From Bacilli bacterium (lineage in GTDB: Bacteria > Bacillota_I > Bacilli_A > RF39 > UBA660), in assembly GCA_016296185.1 (NCBI GenBank), contig JAEDJT010000009.1, positions 1 through 40,519 of the forward strand: a DNA stretch of 40,519 nucleotides, read 5' to 3'. The notes under the pieces are model-generated. The model did not search any database. It worked only from the letters and a program-made list of their open reading frames with translations, and was not told the DNA's origin. Below are positions 24,510 to 35,500 of this stretch, in pieces. Made by a program: the position numbers and the translations under genes. Position 1 is the stretch's first letter, and every line of letters starts with the position of its first letter.

Positions 24510-25106
24510 ATGAAAACATATTGGAAATTTATTTTCAAAATATTAGCTATTATTATATGGTTAATTACAATTTTTAAATTTTCATCACAAGCATCCAGTG
24601 AATCACTTGATTTAAGTAATAAATTTATGTATAAAGTAGTATCAATACTTGAAAATAAAGAATTATCAAAAGAAAAGAAAGAACAATTATCTAAAAAATA
24701 TACATTATATGTAAGAAAAAGTGCTCACTTCTTTTTGTACTTTGTATTAGGAATATTAATATTCTGGTTATTCTGCGATATTATAAAAATACATTCGTTG
24801 TTAGTGTTATTAACAATTGCATCTTGTTGTTTATATGCAATGTCAGATGAATGGCACCAAAAATTTGTTGATGGAAGAACAGCAAGATTATTTGATGTAA
24901 TTGTAGATACAGGTGGAGCTACACTATCAACTACATTTATGTTTATGTTTTATAAAGATATAGAAACAAGTAAATACAAAAAAGAAACAAATAGAAAAAT
25001 ATCAGAATTAGAAGATAGAATAATTGTACTAGAAGGTAAAGATCCTGTGAAAGTACACGAAGAAGAAAAAGAACATAAAAGAAAAAAAGTTATAAATAAA
25101 AAATAA
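24510..25106 (+). CDS. VanZ-like family membrane protein
   Basis: 198 aa with four membrane segments. Family motifs are clear: an N-terminal WLITIFKFSSQ, RKSAHFFLYFVLG, and AMSDEWHQKFVDGRTARLFDV before DTGGA. VanZ relatives lower sensitivity to teicoplanin or lipoglycopeptides and are linked to the envelope, but most chromosomal copies are of unknown role and there is no vanA/H/X neighbour here. The C-terminal ~45 residues are a charged, coiled-coil-like cytosolic tail. GAGGTGATT ribosome site. Confidence 0.88.
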   Translation: MKTYWKFIFKILAIIIWLITIFKFSSQASSESLDLSNKFMYKVVSILENKELSKEKKEQLSKKYTLYVRKSAHFFLYFVLGILIFWLFCDIIKIHSLLVLLTIASCCLYAMSDEWHQKFVDGRTARLFDVIVDTGGATLSTTFMFMFYKDIETSKYKKETNRKISELEDRIIVLEGKDPVKVHEEEKEHKRKKVINKK

Positions 25107-25135
25107 TTACATATAATAAATATGGAGAGTGAATT

Positions 25136-25240
25136 ATGCTAAAAGCAATGTTGATAGTTTTATTACTATTTAACTTACTCTTTATATATTGTGCAATAAA
25201 TATAGCTAGTAAAGCTGATAAAAGAGTTACAAAAAAGTAA
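25136..25240 (+). CDS. Small single-pass membrane protein (34 aa)
   Basis: MLKAMLIVLLLFNLLFIYCA forms one hydrophobic helix, followed by NIASKADKRVTKK, a positive tail; this fits a small membrane peptide. GGAGAGTGA lies just before the ATG. Its end is inside the terminator hairpin, as for many genes here. It follows the VanZ-like gene by 29 nt and is probably cotranscribed. Role unknown. Confidence 0.55.
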   Translation: MLKAMLIVLLLFNLLFIYCAINIASKADKRVTKK

Positions 25241-25254
25241 CTCTTTTATTTTGT
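25220..25254 (+). terminator. Intrinsic terminator
   Basis: AAAAGAGTTAC / GTAACTCTTTT perfect 11-bp stem with an A6 loop and a broken T run. Confidence 0.75.
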
Positions 25255-25280
25255 CTAACAGTATACTATAATTAAGTTAT

Positions 25281-25357
25281 GTCCTTGTAGCTCAGTAGGA
25301 TAGAGCAATCGCCTCCTAAGCGATAGGTCGCGCGTTCGATTCGCGCCAGGGACGCCA
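25281..25357 (+). tRNA. tRNA-Arg(CCU)
   Basis: 77 nt with CCA. Acceptor GTCCTTG/CAGGGAC, anticodon stem ATCGC/GCGAT with loop CTCCTAA (anticodon CCT, reads AGG), T arm GCGCG-TTCGATT-CGCGC. This tRNA is a frequent integration target elsewhere, but no integrase or repeated tRNA tail is seen here. Confidence 0.95.
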
Positions 25358-25366
25358 TAAAAAATA

Positions 25367-25389
25367 AAACTCACATAGTGAGTTTTTTT
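25367..25389 (+). terminator. Intrinsic terminator after tRNA-Arg
   Basis: AAACTCAC / GTGAGTTT stem with an ATA loop and T run. Confidence 0.85.
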
Positions 25390-25390
25390 A

Positions 25391-25469
25391 TTTACACTAA
25401 AATGACAATATGTAAATGCAAATGTAAATAATTGTTGATAAGTAAGAAATAATTTGGTAAATTTATAAT
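25391..25469 (+). promoter_or_regulatory. Putative control region of the SipW/TasA-like module
   Basis: TATAAT at 25464-25469 without a good -35 at 17 nt, suggesting an activator-dependent promoter. Upstream are two direct copies of ATGTAAAT (25410-25417 and 25422-25429, 12 nt apart) and one inverted TTTACA (25391-25396). These repeats could be a regulator site. Confidence 0.35.
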
Positions 25470-25487
25470 AGAAAGAAGGAACGTAAA

Positions 25488-26048
25488 ATGAAAGATACAA
25501 AAACAGTAGTAATAGTTGGTATTTTAATTGCAGTAATTGCAATGTCAGTAGCATACGCTGCATTCGCATCTAATTTAAGCGTTACAGGTACAGCAAAAAT
25601 TGACACAAATTGGGATGTAGAAATAACAAGTATTGTAGCAAAAAATCCAACAGGTCAAGCTAGAGACAATGGTGCAAGTACAACTAAATTAAATGCAGGA
25701 GGATTAAGTGCAATATTTGATTGTACATTAACACAACCTGGAGATTCAATTACATATACAGTAACAGTTGAAAACAAAGGTAATATTAATGCAACATTAA
25801 AATCAGGTACATATAAATTAGTAACTCCTGATGATAATTTAATACCAACAGGAAAAGAAAATTATGATGAAGGTTTAGTTACATTTGCTTTAAGTGGAAC
25901 ACCAGCAACAAATTTAGGTAAATCAGGTAGTGAAAATAGTACAACTACATTTGATGTAATAGTTACATATAATGGAAACGCAACTACAAAACCAATATAT
26001 ACTTCTAAAAAAGCAGTTGTTGAATTAACATACGAACAAGCAGCTTAA
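25488..26048 (+). CDS. TasA/CalY-like protein with SipW-type signal peptide
   Basis: 186 aa. The N-terminus (VVIVGILIAVIAMSVAYAAF, then ASNLSVTGTA) is the SipW-dependent signal type: one hydrophobic helix ending in AYAAFAS, followed at once by a mature N-terminus with the LSVTGTA strand. The mature ~160 aa is all-beta, with CTLTQPGDSITYTVTVENKGN, the core pattern of camelysin/TasA-like proteins, which assemble into extracellular fibres in Bacillus. There is no anchor. It is first in the module, and the terminator after it suggests it is made in excess over the rest, as expected for a structural subunit. Confidence 0.82.
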   Translation: MKDTKTVVIVGILIAVIAMSVAYAAFASNLSVTGTAKIDTNWDVEITSIVAKNPTGQARDNGASTTKLNAGGLSAIFDCTLTQPGDSITYTVTVENKGNINATLKSGTYKLVTPDDNLIPTGKENYDEGLVTFALSGTPATNLGKSGSENSTTTFDVIVTYNGNATTKPIYTSKKAVVELTYEQAA

Positions 26049-26060
26049 TAAATAAAACTT

Positions 26061-26088
26061 AAGAGAGAAGGAAACTTCTCTTTTTTAA
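26061..26088 (+). terminator. Intercistronic terminator in the surface-protein module
   Basis: AAGAGAGAAG / CTTCTC(TT) stem with a GAAA tetraloop and T6, between the first and second SipW-type substrates; no promoter is obvious in the 20 nt before the next gene, so partial read-through is likely. Confidence 0.75.
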
Positions 26089-26108
26089 TTAAAAAAGGAG
26101 GATAAGAT

Positions 26109-27086
26109 ATGAAAAAAATAACTAAAAGAAAAATAAAAAAAATAATAAATAAAAATATTTTTTTAATTATATTTCTTGGATTATTCTCCTCAATTTTTTT
26201 ATTAGGAACAGCATATTCTTTATTACAAACAAATCTAAATATAACTGGTACATCACAAATAGGAAACTCAATAATTTCTGACGGAGGAGTATGTTCGTCT
26301 ACAATAAGTGTAGATAAAATAATTTCTTATGATTTTACAACCCAAAAAACAATCACAATAACACTTACAAATGATAGTTCATCATCAATGAAAGATATTA
26401 TATTGAAATATAATTTAGATGGTACAGATACAACAATTATTTCAGTGCAAGGTGGGGAAATATCTCAAAAAGATAATAATATATTAATAAAAATATATGA
26501 ATGGAGTATAAATAATCAAACTGGAAGTTCATTTATAAAACCAGGAGAAAAAATAACATTTGAACTTCAAGTAGATGGTGATGTAACTGAATCAACAATT
26601 AAAGAAAGATTATCATTAGCATTTTGTGGACAAGATAATAGTGGAAATGATGAAACAACAAAAATTACATCAGGAAATATTGAAATGAATTTAAACTATT
26701 TAGAAAAAGAATTACCGTTAACAATAGAAGTTACAGAATTTGCTCAATGGGATAATATATATACAGTAAAAATAACTGCTACAAATATCTATGATGAATC
26801 AATTTCTAGCTTTAGATTTATTTCTTCTTATGACTCCTTTTTAACATACAACTCTGTAATACCATGGACATCTAGTATTGAAGAAAATAACGATAATAAA
26901 GTAATTAACGGATCATATACCTTTTCACCACCATTAGCCCCTGGAGAAAAATATGAATTTTATTTAATATTAAATAGTAATTCAACTGATAAACAACAAA
27001 CATGTAATGAATATGGTTGTTATGAAAACGGATATGCACAAAAAGAAATAACAATATACTCACTAGCAGCAGGTATATTTAGTTAA
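26109..27086 (+). CDS. Second SipW-type-signal surface protein
   Basis: 325 aa. A Lys-rich start (KKITKRKIKKIINKN) leads into one hydrophobic helix ending GTAYSLLQTNLNITGTSQ, again the SipW-type pattern with the TGTS/TGTA strand of the preceding protein. The rest is Thr/Ser/Asn-rich and all-beta, in at least two domains; the C-terminal one (LTIEVTEFAQWDNIYTVKIT, and later PLAPGEKYEFYLILN) has the strand layout of CBM2-like cellulose-binding or Ig-like folds. Cys pairs near residues 57/173 and 298/303 could form disulfides. No cell-wall anchor. Possible minor fibre subunit or anchor (TapA-like role). Confidence 0.72.
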   Translation: MKKITKRKIKKIINKNIFLIIFLGLFSSIFLLGTAYSLLQTNLNITGTSQIGNSIISDGGVCSSTISVDKIISYDFTTQKTITITLTNDSSSSMKDIILKYNLDGTDTTIISVQGGEISQKDNNILIKIYEWSINNQTGSSFIKPGEKITFELQVDGDVTESTIKERLSLAFCGQDNSGNDETTKITSGNIEMNLNYLEKELPLTIEVTEFAQWDNIYTVKITATNIYDESISSFRFISSYDSFLTYNSVIPWTSSIEENNDNKVINGSYTFSPPLAPGEKYEFYLILNSNSTDKQQTCNEYGCYENGYAQKEITIYSLAAGIFS

Positions 27087-27103
27087 AAGAAGAAGGAATA
27101 AAA

Positions 27104-28273
27104 ATGGGAAAGACAAAACAAATAGTAATATTTTTAATTTCACTATTATTAGTAACCATTCAAATTGTATTGGCATTTAATAATATAAATTTTTATACTA
27201 ATACAGTTGGTTTTGCTATGTTTTTAATTTATGATATATACTTAATAATCAAGTTAAATAAAACACATATAAGAAACTTTAATAGAAATAGATATATAAG
27301 TAGAATGCTAATAATAACACTAATTTATTACATAATATACTTCTATTTTGGCTTCTTTTTAGGATTCTTAAGATCACCATATTCCCATCAAATTTTTACA
27401 ATAGCTAAAAACATATTTAATTCATTAGTACTTATACTTGCTATTGAATTATCAAGATACATATATGTAAGTAAGAATAAAGATAATAAATTCATTATTG
27501 TCATTTTCACTATATTATTAATAATAATGGAAATAAACATTCCTCAAGTATTATCACTGTATAATGTTAATGATAAAGAAGGTTTATTTAAATATATTTT
27601 TCAACATATTTTACCGTTAATTTCTTTATCATTCTTATTTACATATATTGACACAATAAGTAATTATAAAACTATTATGGTTTACAGAATTATAACAGTA
27701 TTATTTATCTATATTATGCCATTATTTCCAAATATAAATTGGTTTTTAGATGCGTCACAAGGAATATTAGTACCAGCATTTTTCTTCATGTTATTTAAAT
27801 ATGTATTTACAAAACAAGAAAATATGAGTAAAAGAAAAGTAAAATCAAGTAGATTATCTTTAACAATTGCTATAGTTTCAATGGCTACTTTAGTAGCATT
27901 TATGCTAGGCGCATTCAAGTGCGAACCGGTAACTATCGTATCAAATAGTATGCTTCCAACATATAGTAGAGGTGACGTAATTATATACGAAAAAATGTCA
28001 TCTGACGACTTGAAAAAACTTGAAAAAAATAGTATTATTGTATATAGAGTAGAAAACCAAATGGTTGCTCATAGGGTAGTTAATGTGATACAAGATAATG
28101 GAATAATTAAGTTTCAAACAAAAGGTGATAATAACAATGGACCAGATACTGATTTAGTCGCGATAAATCAGATTGTTGGCGTGTATAGATTACACTTAAA
28201 ATATATTGGCTATCCATCAGTATGGCTAAATGACTTCTTCAACGACGAGGAGGCTGTAGTCGAAACAAAATAA
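27104..28273 (+). CDS. ER-type (SipW-like) signal peptidase I with a long multi-pass N-terminal region
   Basis: 389 aa. The C-terminal ~130 residues are an S26B signal peptidase: VSNSMLPTY with Ser282, RGDVIIYEK, and MVAHRVVNV with His323 in place of the Lys of ordinary bacterial enzymes, then FQTKGDNNNGPD. The Ser-His type is found in SipW, archaea and the ER. The N-terminal ~270 residues hold about nine predicted membrane helices, whereas SipW has two in total. The gene lies directly after two proteins with SipW-type signals, its probable substrates. It begins 17 nt after the preceding stop, with GAAGGA as ribosome site. Confidence 0.88.
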   Translation: MGKTKQIVIFLISLLLVTIQIVLAFNNINFYTNTVGFAMFLIYDIYLIIKLNKTHIRNFNRNRYISRMLIITLIYYIIYFYFGFFLGFLRSPYSHQIFTIAKNIFNSLVLILAIELSRYIYVSKNKDNKFIIVIFTILLIIMEINIPQVLSLYNVNDKEGLFKYIFQHILPLISLSFLFTYIDTISNYKTIMVYRIITVLFIYIMPLFPNINWFLDASQGILVPAFFFMLFKYVFTKQENMSKRKVKSSRLSLTIAIVSMATLVAFMLGAFKCEPVTIVSNSMLPTYSRGDVIIYEKMSSDDLKKLEKNSIIVYRVENQMVAHRVVNVIQDNGIIKFQTKGDNNNGPDTDLVAINQIVGVYRLHLKYIGYPSVWLNDFFNDEEAVVETK

Positions 28274-28288
28274 AAAGGGAGAATGCTT

Positions 28289-29359
28289 ATGGATGGCGAA
28301 GTAAAAAAACGAAAAGTCAAAATTAGCGGCGTTTTATTATTACTAGGTATTTTTGTAGCTATTATAGGCATTGTATATATAGTAGTAGCCATACCAAAAA
28401 ACATAAATGCAACTAAAACTTTATATAACTACCAGATAAAAAAGAACTCTTCTAATATCACAAATTTACGAGAAGATTCGATATATTACTATGACAACTT
28501 AATTGGAGAAAGTGGTAGCTACCCATCACTTTCTATCAATAATATGAACTTGAATTTTACATATTTTTTAACAGGAAATGAATTAACTAATTCAAATTAT
28601 ACTTATAACATAACGGCTGAAATTGTTGGATATTACACCGAATCTTCGGGATCTGAACAAGTATGGCAAAAGAAATTCACATTAACAGAAGAAAAGACAA
28701 ATACCCTTGAAAACCAAAAATCGTTTGCAATAAATGAAAATACTGTAATTGATTATAATTATTACAATAATTTAGTTAAACAATTTAAAGAAGTGTTTAA
28801 TATTCAAATACAAGCTAAATTGCGTGTAAGATTAAATGTATCATATACTATAAATGACCCTGAAAATAAATTTACAGATATAACAAAAAATGATTCTGTA
28901 GAGGTTGAAATACCTTTAACAGATACAATAACTACCGTAAAGAAAAATTATCAACCATTAATGGAAGATACAATAACTGAAACTATAATTAATCAACCAG
29001 ATTATATTATTTTATCTATAGGTGTATTCTTCATTATATTAGCAATTATCTTATTTATAATCGCGAATAATAAGAAAGTTGTAACAAAACATAGCTTATA
29101 TAAGAAGAATATGGAAAAAGTTATGAAAGATTATGGTGACTTAATTGTTACAGTTAAGAATAGACCAAGTATTAAAAATCTACGCTTAATGGCATTAACT
29201 AATATTGACGATTTAGTAGACGTTGCAGAACAAAATAAATGTAATATCATTAACTACGAAATCCCTAGAAAATATGAATCATTCTTATTAGTAATAGTAG
29301 AAGGATACGTATATGTTTATGTAGTCACAGAAGAAGAAATAGTATACGCAAATAAATAA
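28289..29359 (+). CDS. DUF5305-like membrane protein
   Basis: 356 aa from the ATG at 28289, correctly spaced from AAAGGGAG; the ATG at 28283 is too close. Layout: basic N-terminus, membrane helix at about residues 12-35 (ISGVLLLLGIFVAIIGIVYI), a ~200-aa extracytoplasmic beta-rich domain (NLNFTYFLTGN, YNITAEIVGYY), a second helix near residue 240 (IILSIGVFFIILAIILFII), and a ~90-aa cytoplasmic alpha/beta tail. This matches DUF5305 proteins, which are often encoded beside ER-type signal peptidases in archaea and Firmicutes. It may help secrete or assemble the fibre proteins. A terminator follows. Confidence 0.72.
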   Translation: MDGEVKKRKVKISGVLLLLGIFVAIIGIVYIVVAIPKNINATKTLYNYQIKKNSSNITNLREDSIYYYDNLIGESGSYPSLSINNMNLNFTYFLTGNELTNSNYTYNITAEIVGYYTESSGSEQVWQKKFTLTEEKTNTLENQKSFAINENTVIDYNYYNNLVKQFKEVFNIQIQAKLRVRLNVSYTINDPENKFTDITKNDSVEVEIPLTDTITTVKKNYQPLMEDTITETIINQPDYIILSIGVFFIILAIILFIIANNKKVVTKHSLYKKNMEKVMKDYGDLIVTVKNRPSIKNLRLMALTNIDDLVDVAEQNKCNIINYEIPRKYESFLLVIVEGYVYVYVVTEEEIVYANK

Positions 29360-29422
29360 AAAACTTGTTGATAAATTTAAAATTATAAACAACCCTAAAA
29401 AAGCAACTAAAAAATATAGAAA

Positions 29423-29449
29423 AAGAAGGCATATTTTTGCCTTTTTTTG
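29423..29449 (+). terminator. Intrinsic terminator ending the signal peptidase module
   Basis: GAAGGCA...TGCCTT stem with an AT-rich loop and T7 run. Confidence 0.75.
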
Positions 29450-29520
29450 CGTGTATTTTTCTTTAAAAATAACTCTCCATATAGTATAATAAATACATAA
29501 GATAGAGTTGGATGATTGTA

Positions 29521-32500
29521 ATGGGTAAGGCAATAAAAAACAACTTATTTATGAAATTTTTTGAATTAGCAATTGCACTAATTCTTTTTTGCGTTTTACC
29601 AATAAAAACATATGCAGTTGAATATAAAAATGTAGAATCTCAAAGTTTAATAAAATGGATGATGGAAGATGATAATCTTGAAAATGGTTATTATGCTTTA
29701 ACAGTTAACGGTGTAGTTTATAATATTCACTTATACGTTTTTGATGGAGATCAAAACTGGACTACAAATCAAACTTTTGGTGATGCAAACGATGTAGGTG
29801 CATCAGGGAAATATGCTCAAAACATGGTTGCTGTATTAGTTCGTGGTAATATTACAATTGCTAGTGGAGTAACAGTAACAGCATATAAAACAACATATGG
29901 TGGACCAAAAGGTATGTTCTTATATACAGCAGGTACTCTTGAAAATAATGGTACCATTTCAATGTATGGTAGAGGAGCATATGCTGTAGGACAAGATGTA
30001 TATCTATGGTATGATGAAACGAATGGTGAAGGATATAATGGATTTACAGTACCGGCAACAGGTGCAGCTGGAGCAACAAGATCTACAACATCTTCATTAA
30101 GCAATAATGGACATAATGCTTTAAATGGTAATAATGGCGCAAATGGTACAGGAAGAGCTACCGGTGGTGGTGGATCTGGTTCAGTTCGTAACTACGTAGC
30201 TAGAATGTATCCAGGATCAGGAGCTGCTGGTACATCATATTCAGGAGGTACTGGTGGAGGTGCTGCAGCAACAGATAGAGCATCAAGTAGAACGGCTGGT
30301 AATGGTGGAGCCAATGGTGGACCTGGTGGTTGTGGTGCTGAAGGTGGAGCTTCAACATGTAACACAGGTGGTTCAACAAACGGTTGGGGACAATGTGCTG
30401 GTGGTGGACAAGGTAATGGTTCAGGAAATATGGTTTGTTCACATGCAGTTTTTACAGTACCTACACAAGATACCGGTACAGGTGGATTATTAATACTATT
30501 TGCTGGTAACTTAAATAATAAAGGTACAATAACAGCTGATGGTGTTAAATCTTTATATTTTTCGGTAAGTAAATGGAATGGATCACAACGTGGAGGACAT
30601 AGATTATCAGGTGGTTCTTCAGGTGGAGGTTCAGTTAATATTTTTTATTCTAACTTAGAATCAATAGGAACTACTACAGCTGCTGGTGGTGCAAGACAAA
30701 CATCAGCAAATTGGAGTGGTGGTGCTGGAGGAAACGGAACTGTAACTTTATCACAATTAATTCTTGAAGAAGAATTTTTACATCCAACATTAAGTACATT
30801 AACAGTTGATAAAGGATCATTCAGTCCATCATTTAATCCAGAAACAAAAACTTATTATGTAACACTTCCTACAGAAGAAAGTTATGTAAATATAAAAGCA
30901 GAACCAAATCATCCAGAAAACACAATTACAAGTGGTGTTGGGGAATTTAATATTCCAAGTGGAACATCAACTCATAATATTGTACTTACTTCAAAAATAG
31001 GTTTAGTAGAAGTTTATAAAGTAGAATTCTATAGACCACCTTCAAGTTACCCATATTTAAAAGATATAAAAATAGATGATGTAAGTATAGAAGGATTTAG
31101 TTCAACAAAATTAAATTATAACGTAAATGTACCATATAACTCAGATGAAATTGATATTAATGCAATTGCAGGAAGAGGTTCACAACAAATATTTGGCGAT
31201 GGAAAAATATCATTAAAGAGTGGACAAAATAAAATAGTAATAACAGTAATATCTGAAGATGGTAATTCAACAATTGATTATGTATTAAATATAAACAGAG
31301 CTCATAGTAGTAGATTAAAAATATTAACAGCAGAAGGTACAGAATTAAACCCAGAATTTGATCCAGAAACATTAACATATAGTGTTGATATTATGTCTAC
31401 TCAATTAGCTTTAAATTTAGAAGTTATTCCATATGATGAAGAAGCGACTTATACTTTAAAAGGTTTTGGCTATATTAAAAACAGCCAAACAGGAACAATA
31501 ACAGTAACAGAACCAAATAGTCAAACTACTGAATATAAAATTAATATTCATAAAGATGGTGCACCTGCAATAACAAATTGGACTTATGGATATACAGGAG
31601 AATATCAAGTATTCATAGCTCCAGCTAAAGGATATTATCAATTTGAACTTTGGGGAGCTCAAGGTGGTAACTCAGTTGGAAATAATAGTGTTACTTGTTC
31701 AGGAAATAGAGGAAAAGCATACGGTAGTGGATGCGGTGGATTTGGTTCGTACACAACTGGTACAGTATTGTTAAACAAAGATGATAAAGTATATATTTAT
31801 GTAGGGCAAAGAGGTTACAACGGTGGTGGAAATAAACCAGGCGGATGGAACGGTGGAGGTTCAAGTACATATGACCATTCAGATAACGAAGCATCCGGAT
31901 CAGGTGGTGGAGCTACAGATATCCGTATAGTACCAACAAGTACTCCTACAAAATGGAATGAATTCGATTCATTAAAATCAAGAATTATGGTTGCTGCCGG
32001 TGGAGGTGGAGGATCTGACGTATATGTTGCTGGTAATGGTGGAACATTACAATCAGTAAGAAATAGATTCTCAAATAATGCCACACAAACAACAGGTTAT
32101 GCATTCGGTTATGGTGAAAATGCCGTTTATAGAAGAGGCAATATAGACGTAGCCGGTGGAGGTGGTGGATACTTCGGTGGTTTCTCAACAGCGATGTCCA
32201 GCGGAAACTATGGTAACTACGGACAAACAGGTACAGGTGGTTCATCATTTGTATCAGGTTGTACTGGATGTGTTGCTATTTCTGAAGAATCAACAGCTCA
32301 AAATAATATAGTCTTCCTAGATAGTAATATTCATTATAGTGGAATAGAATTCACTGATATTCAAATGATTGCTGGTGGATATTCAATGCCAAGTACTAAT
32401 ACTGGTTATATAACAGGTAATGCTGGTAACGGATATGCAAGAGTAACAATGGTAAATAAAAGTGAAAATAATTTCCTATCAGGAATTAATTTAAAAGCTA

Positions 32501-35500
32501 TCAATTATGAAACAGAAGAAAAAATAGAAAAAAATTATACTCCTAATTATGAATTAGAAGTTGAAGATTATTATGTTACTTTAGATTCAATGGAAACAGA
32601 ATTAAACGTAACTGCAAAACCAGAAGATTCTAAAGCGAAAATACAAGGATTAGGAAGTTATGATATTCCTGCAGGAACAACAGATATTCCTATAACAGTA
32701 ACAGCAGAAGCTGGAAATATTAAAATTTATACAGTACATGTAACAAGAGATACTAATAAAAATCCTTACCCAAATGATATAATCGTAAACGGTCTTGTTC
32801 CATCATTATGTATAGCAAATGATTCATACTGTCATATATTAAATAGTGATAATGTTGAAATGGAATTCGATAAAAATACACATACATACTATGTAACAGT
32901 ACCATCTAGAATTAAACAATTATACTTTAATGTAGATCCTAGTCATCCTTATCAAACAATAAGCGGTGAAGGAAAAGTATCATTAGAAGGTGGAGAAAAT
33001 AATATTACAATTACAGTATTATCAGAAGCCGCTAAAGATAAAACAGAAACAGAATTAGTAGAAAATGTTGATTACACAGTATATAACTATGTAGTTATTA
33101 GAGATATGACAGGTAATACAGACTTAAGTCATTTAGAAATTATTGAACCATATCGTGATATAAATTATGATCCAGACATTACAGAGTATTATGCATCAAT
33201 ACCAAATCAATATAAAACATGGCAAGTAAATCCTGATAAGACAATACAAGATTTTTCATGTGGAGAAGATGCAGATCCTGATTGTGAAGATGAAAATAAA
33301 TTACAATTATTTATTGAAACAGATGATCCAAATGCATCATTTATAACAAGTGGGCCAGATGAACTAATTGTTGGATTAAATGAAATTAGCATATTTGTAA
33401 CAGCTGCAAACGGAGAAGTTAAAACATATGTATTAAATATTTATCGCGAAAAAAATGAAAATGTATATTTAAGAACATTAACAATAACTGATGATAAAAA
33501 CAATACATATCCTATAACTCCAGAATTCAATAAAATAAAAACAGGAACATATTATGCAACTGTTCCTAACGAAATAAATGGTGTTACTATAAATGCAGAT
33601 TCAGAAGTAAATACAACAACTGTTACTGGAACTGGATATAAACCTTTAGTAACAACTAAAGCTAATGTCTTTACAATTACAACAACAGCTCAAAATGGAA
33701 CAATTGAAACATACAAAGTATCAATTACAAGACAAAAGAATAACAATACTGAATTAGATTTTATTAGATTAGAATATAAGGAAAAAGAATATTCTTTAGA
33801 TCCTTCATTTGATAATAATATTAAAGATTATAAAGTTGATGTTGATGAAGGAGTAAGTAGTATTTCAATTACTTCTAGACCAACAATAAATACAACTAAA
33901 TATAGATTATTAGATAATGCTACTATTAGAATTGGAAATAATGTTAAGAGAGTTATGGCTGTTGCCGAAGATGGAACATCAAAAACATTTACAATAAATA
34001 TTTATCGTCCAGCTAGTACTAATAATTACTTAAGTGAATTAAATGTTACAAATGGAGCTAATACTTTCGAATTAATTTATGAAGACGGAAGTGGAATAAT
34101 AAAAAAAGGTTTTGATAAAGAAATAACTGATTATAAACTAGAAGTTGAAAATGATATTACATTTGTAAATGTTAATGGTATAAAAGATAATAACTTATCA
34201 ACAATAAGTGGTAATGGTAAATATTCATTATCAGTTGGTAAAAATGATATAAGTGTAACTGTTAAGAGTGAATCTGGTGATATGAGAACATATAATATTT
34301 CTATTACAAGAAAACCAAACAGTAATGCATTCTTAAAATCAATAACAACAAGTGAAGGAATCATAGTTCCTACATTTGATAAAACAGAACAAAAATATAC
34401 TGTAAATGTAGAAAATACAGTAAATGATATTACAATTACAGGTATAAGTGAAGTATCAACAACTAGTATTAATGGAACTAAGAATAAATTCACCCATACA
34501 ATCAATAACTTAGCTTCAGGAACAACAATATATGAATTAATTACACTAGCTGAAGATGGTATAACATCTATTACTTATACATTAGAAATTATTAAAGATA
34601 AATCAGATAATGACAATATTAGTAGATTAGTATTAAAAGAAGGAATACTAAGTCCAAAATTCAATCCTGATATAGTTACATATGAAGCTTCTGTTCCATA
34701 CGAAACTACACAAGGAACATTTATTGTTGAATTAGAAGATTCTAAAGCAACATATGAAATTAAGAATAATGAAAATTTTATAGTAGGAGAAAATGAAGTA
34801 ATTATTGAAGTTACATCTGAATCTGGATATAAAAAAGAATATAAAGTTACAATAACTAGACAAGATGAAACAACAACTAATAATTATTTAGAATCATTAT
34901 CAACAGATAAAGGAATATTAATTCCAATCTTTAATAAAAATACACAATACTATGAAGTAACTGTTCCATATGAAGTTACGAAAATAACAATTTCTGGAAA
35001 AGCAGAGGATAATACTTCAACAGTAAGTGGACTAGGAACTTATACATTAAATGTAGGTAATGAAAATTTAATTGGTATTAGAGTTACAACAGTAGATGGA
35101 TCAACAAGAGATTATCAAATAGTTGTTAACAGATTAAAAAATACTGATGCTAGATTATCATCATTAGTATTAACAGATGCAGTTTTAAGTCCATCATTTA
35201 ATAAGGATATATATGAATATACAACTGCAACAACAGATAAAACATTAAAAATAAGTAAGATTATTCCATTAGATAGTAATGCATCATATGAAATAATTGG
35301 AAATGATTTGACAACAGATGTAGAAAATGAAGTTATTATTAGAGTTACTGCAGAAGATGGAGTATCACAAAAAGATTACGTAATAAAAGTAAGTAAATCT
35401 CCTAGTAAAAACAATAATTTAAGTAATTTAGAAGTAGATGGATATACAATCAATCCAAACTTCAATAAATCAACAACTTTATATAATTTAACAGTTGGTA

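Noticed and set aside
25281..25357. tRNA-Arg(CCU) as an integration site for a mobile element
   Set aside because: No integrase, excisionase or repeated tRNA 3' end was seen downstream, and the following genes have the same base composition as the rest.
30254..30493. Second + strand frame over the glycine-rich block
   Set aside because: Out of frame with the giant protein; arises because GGT/GGA-rich codons leave other frames open.
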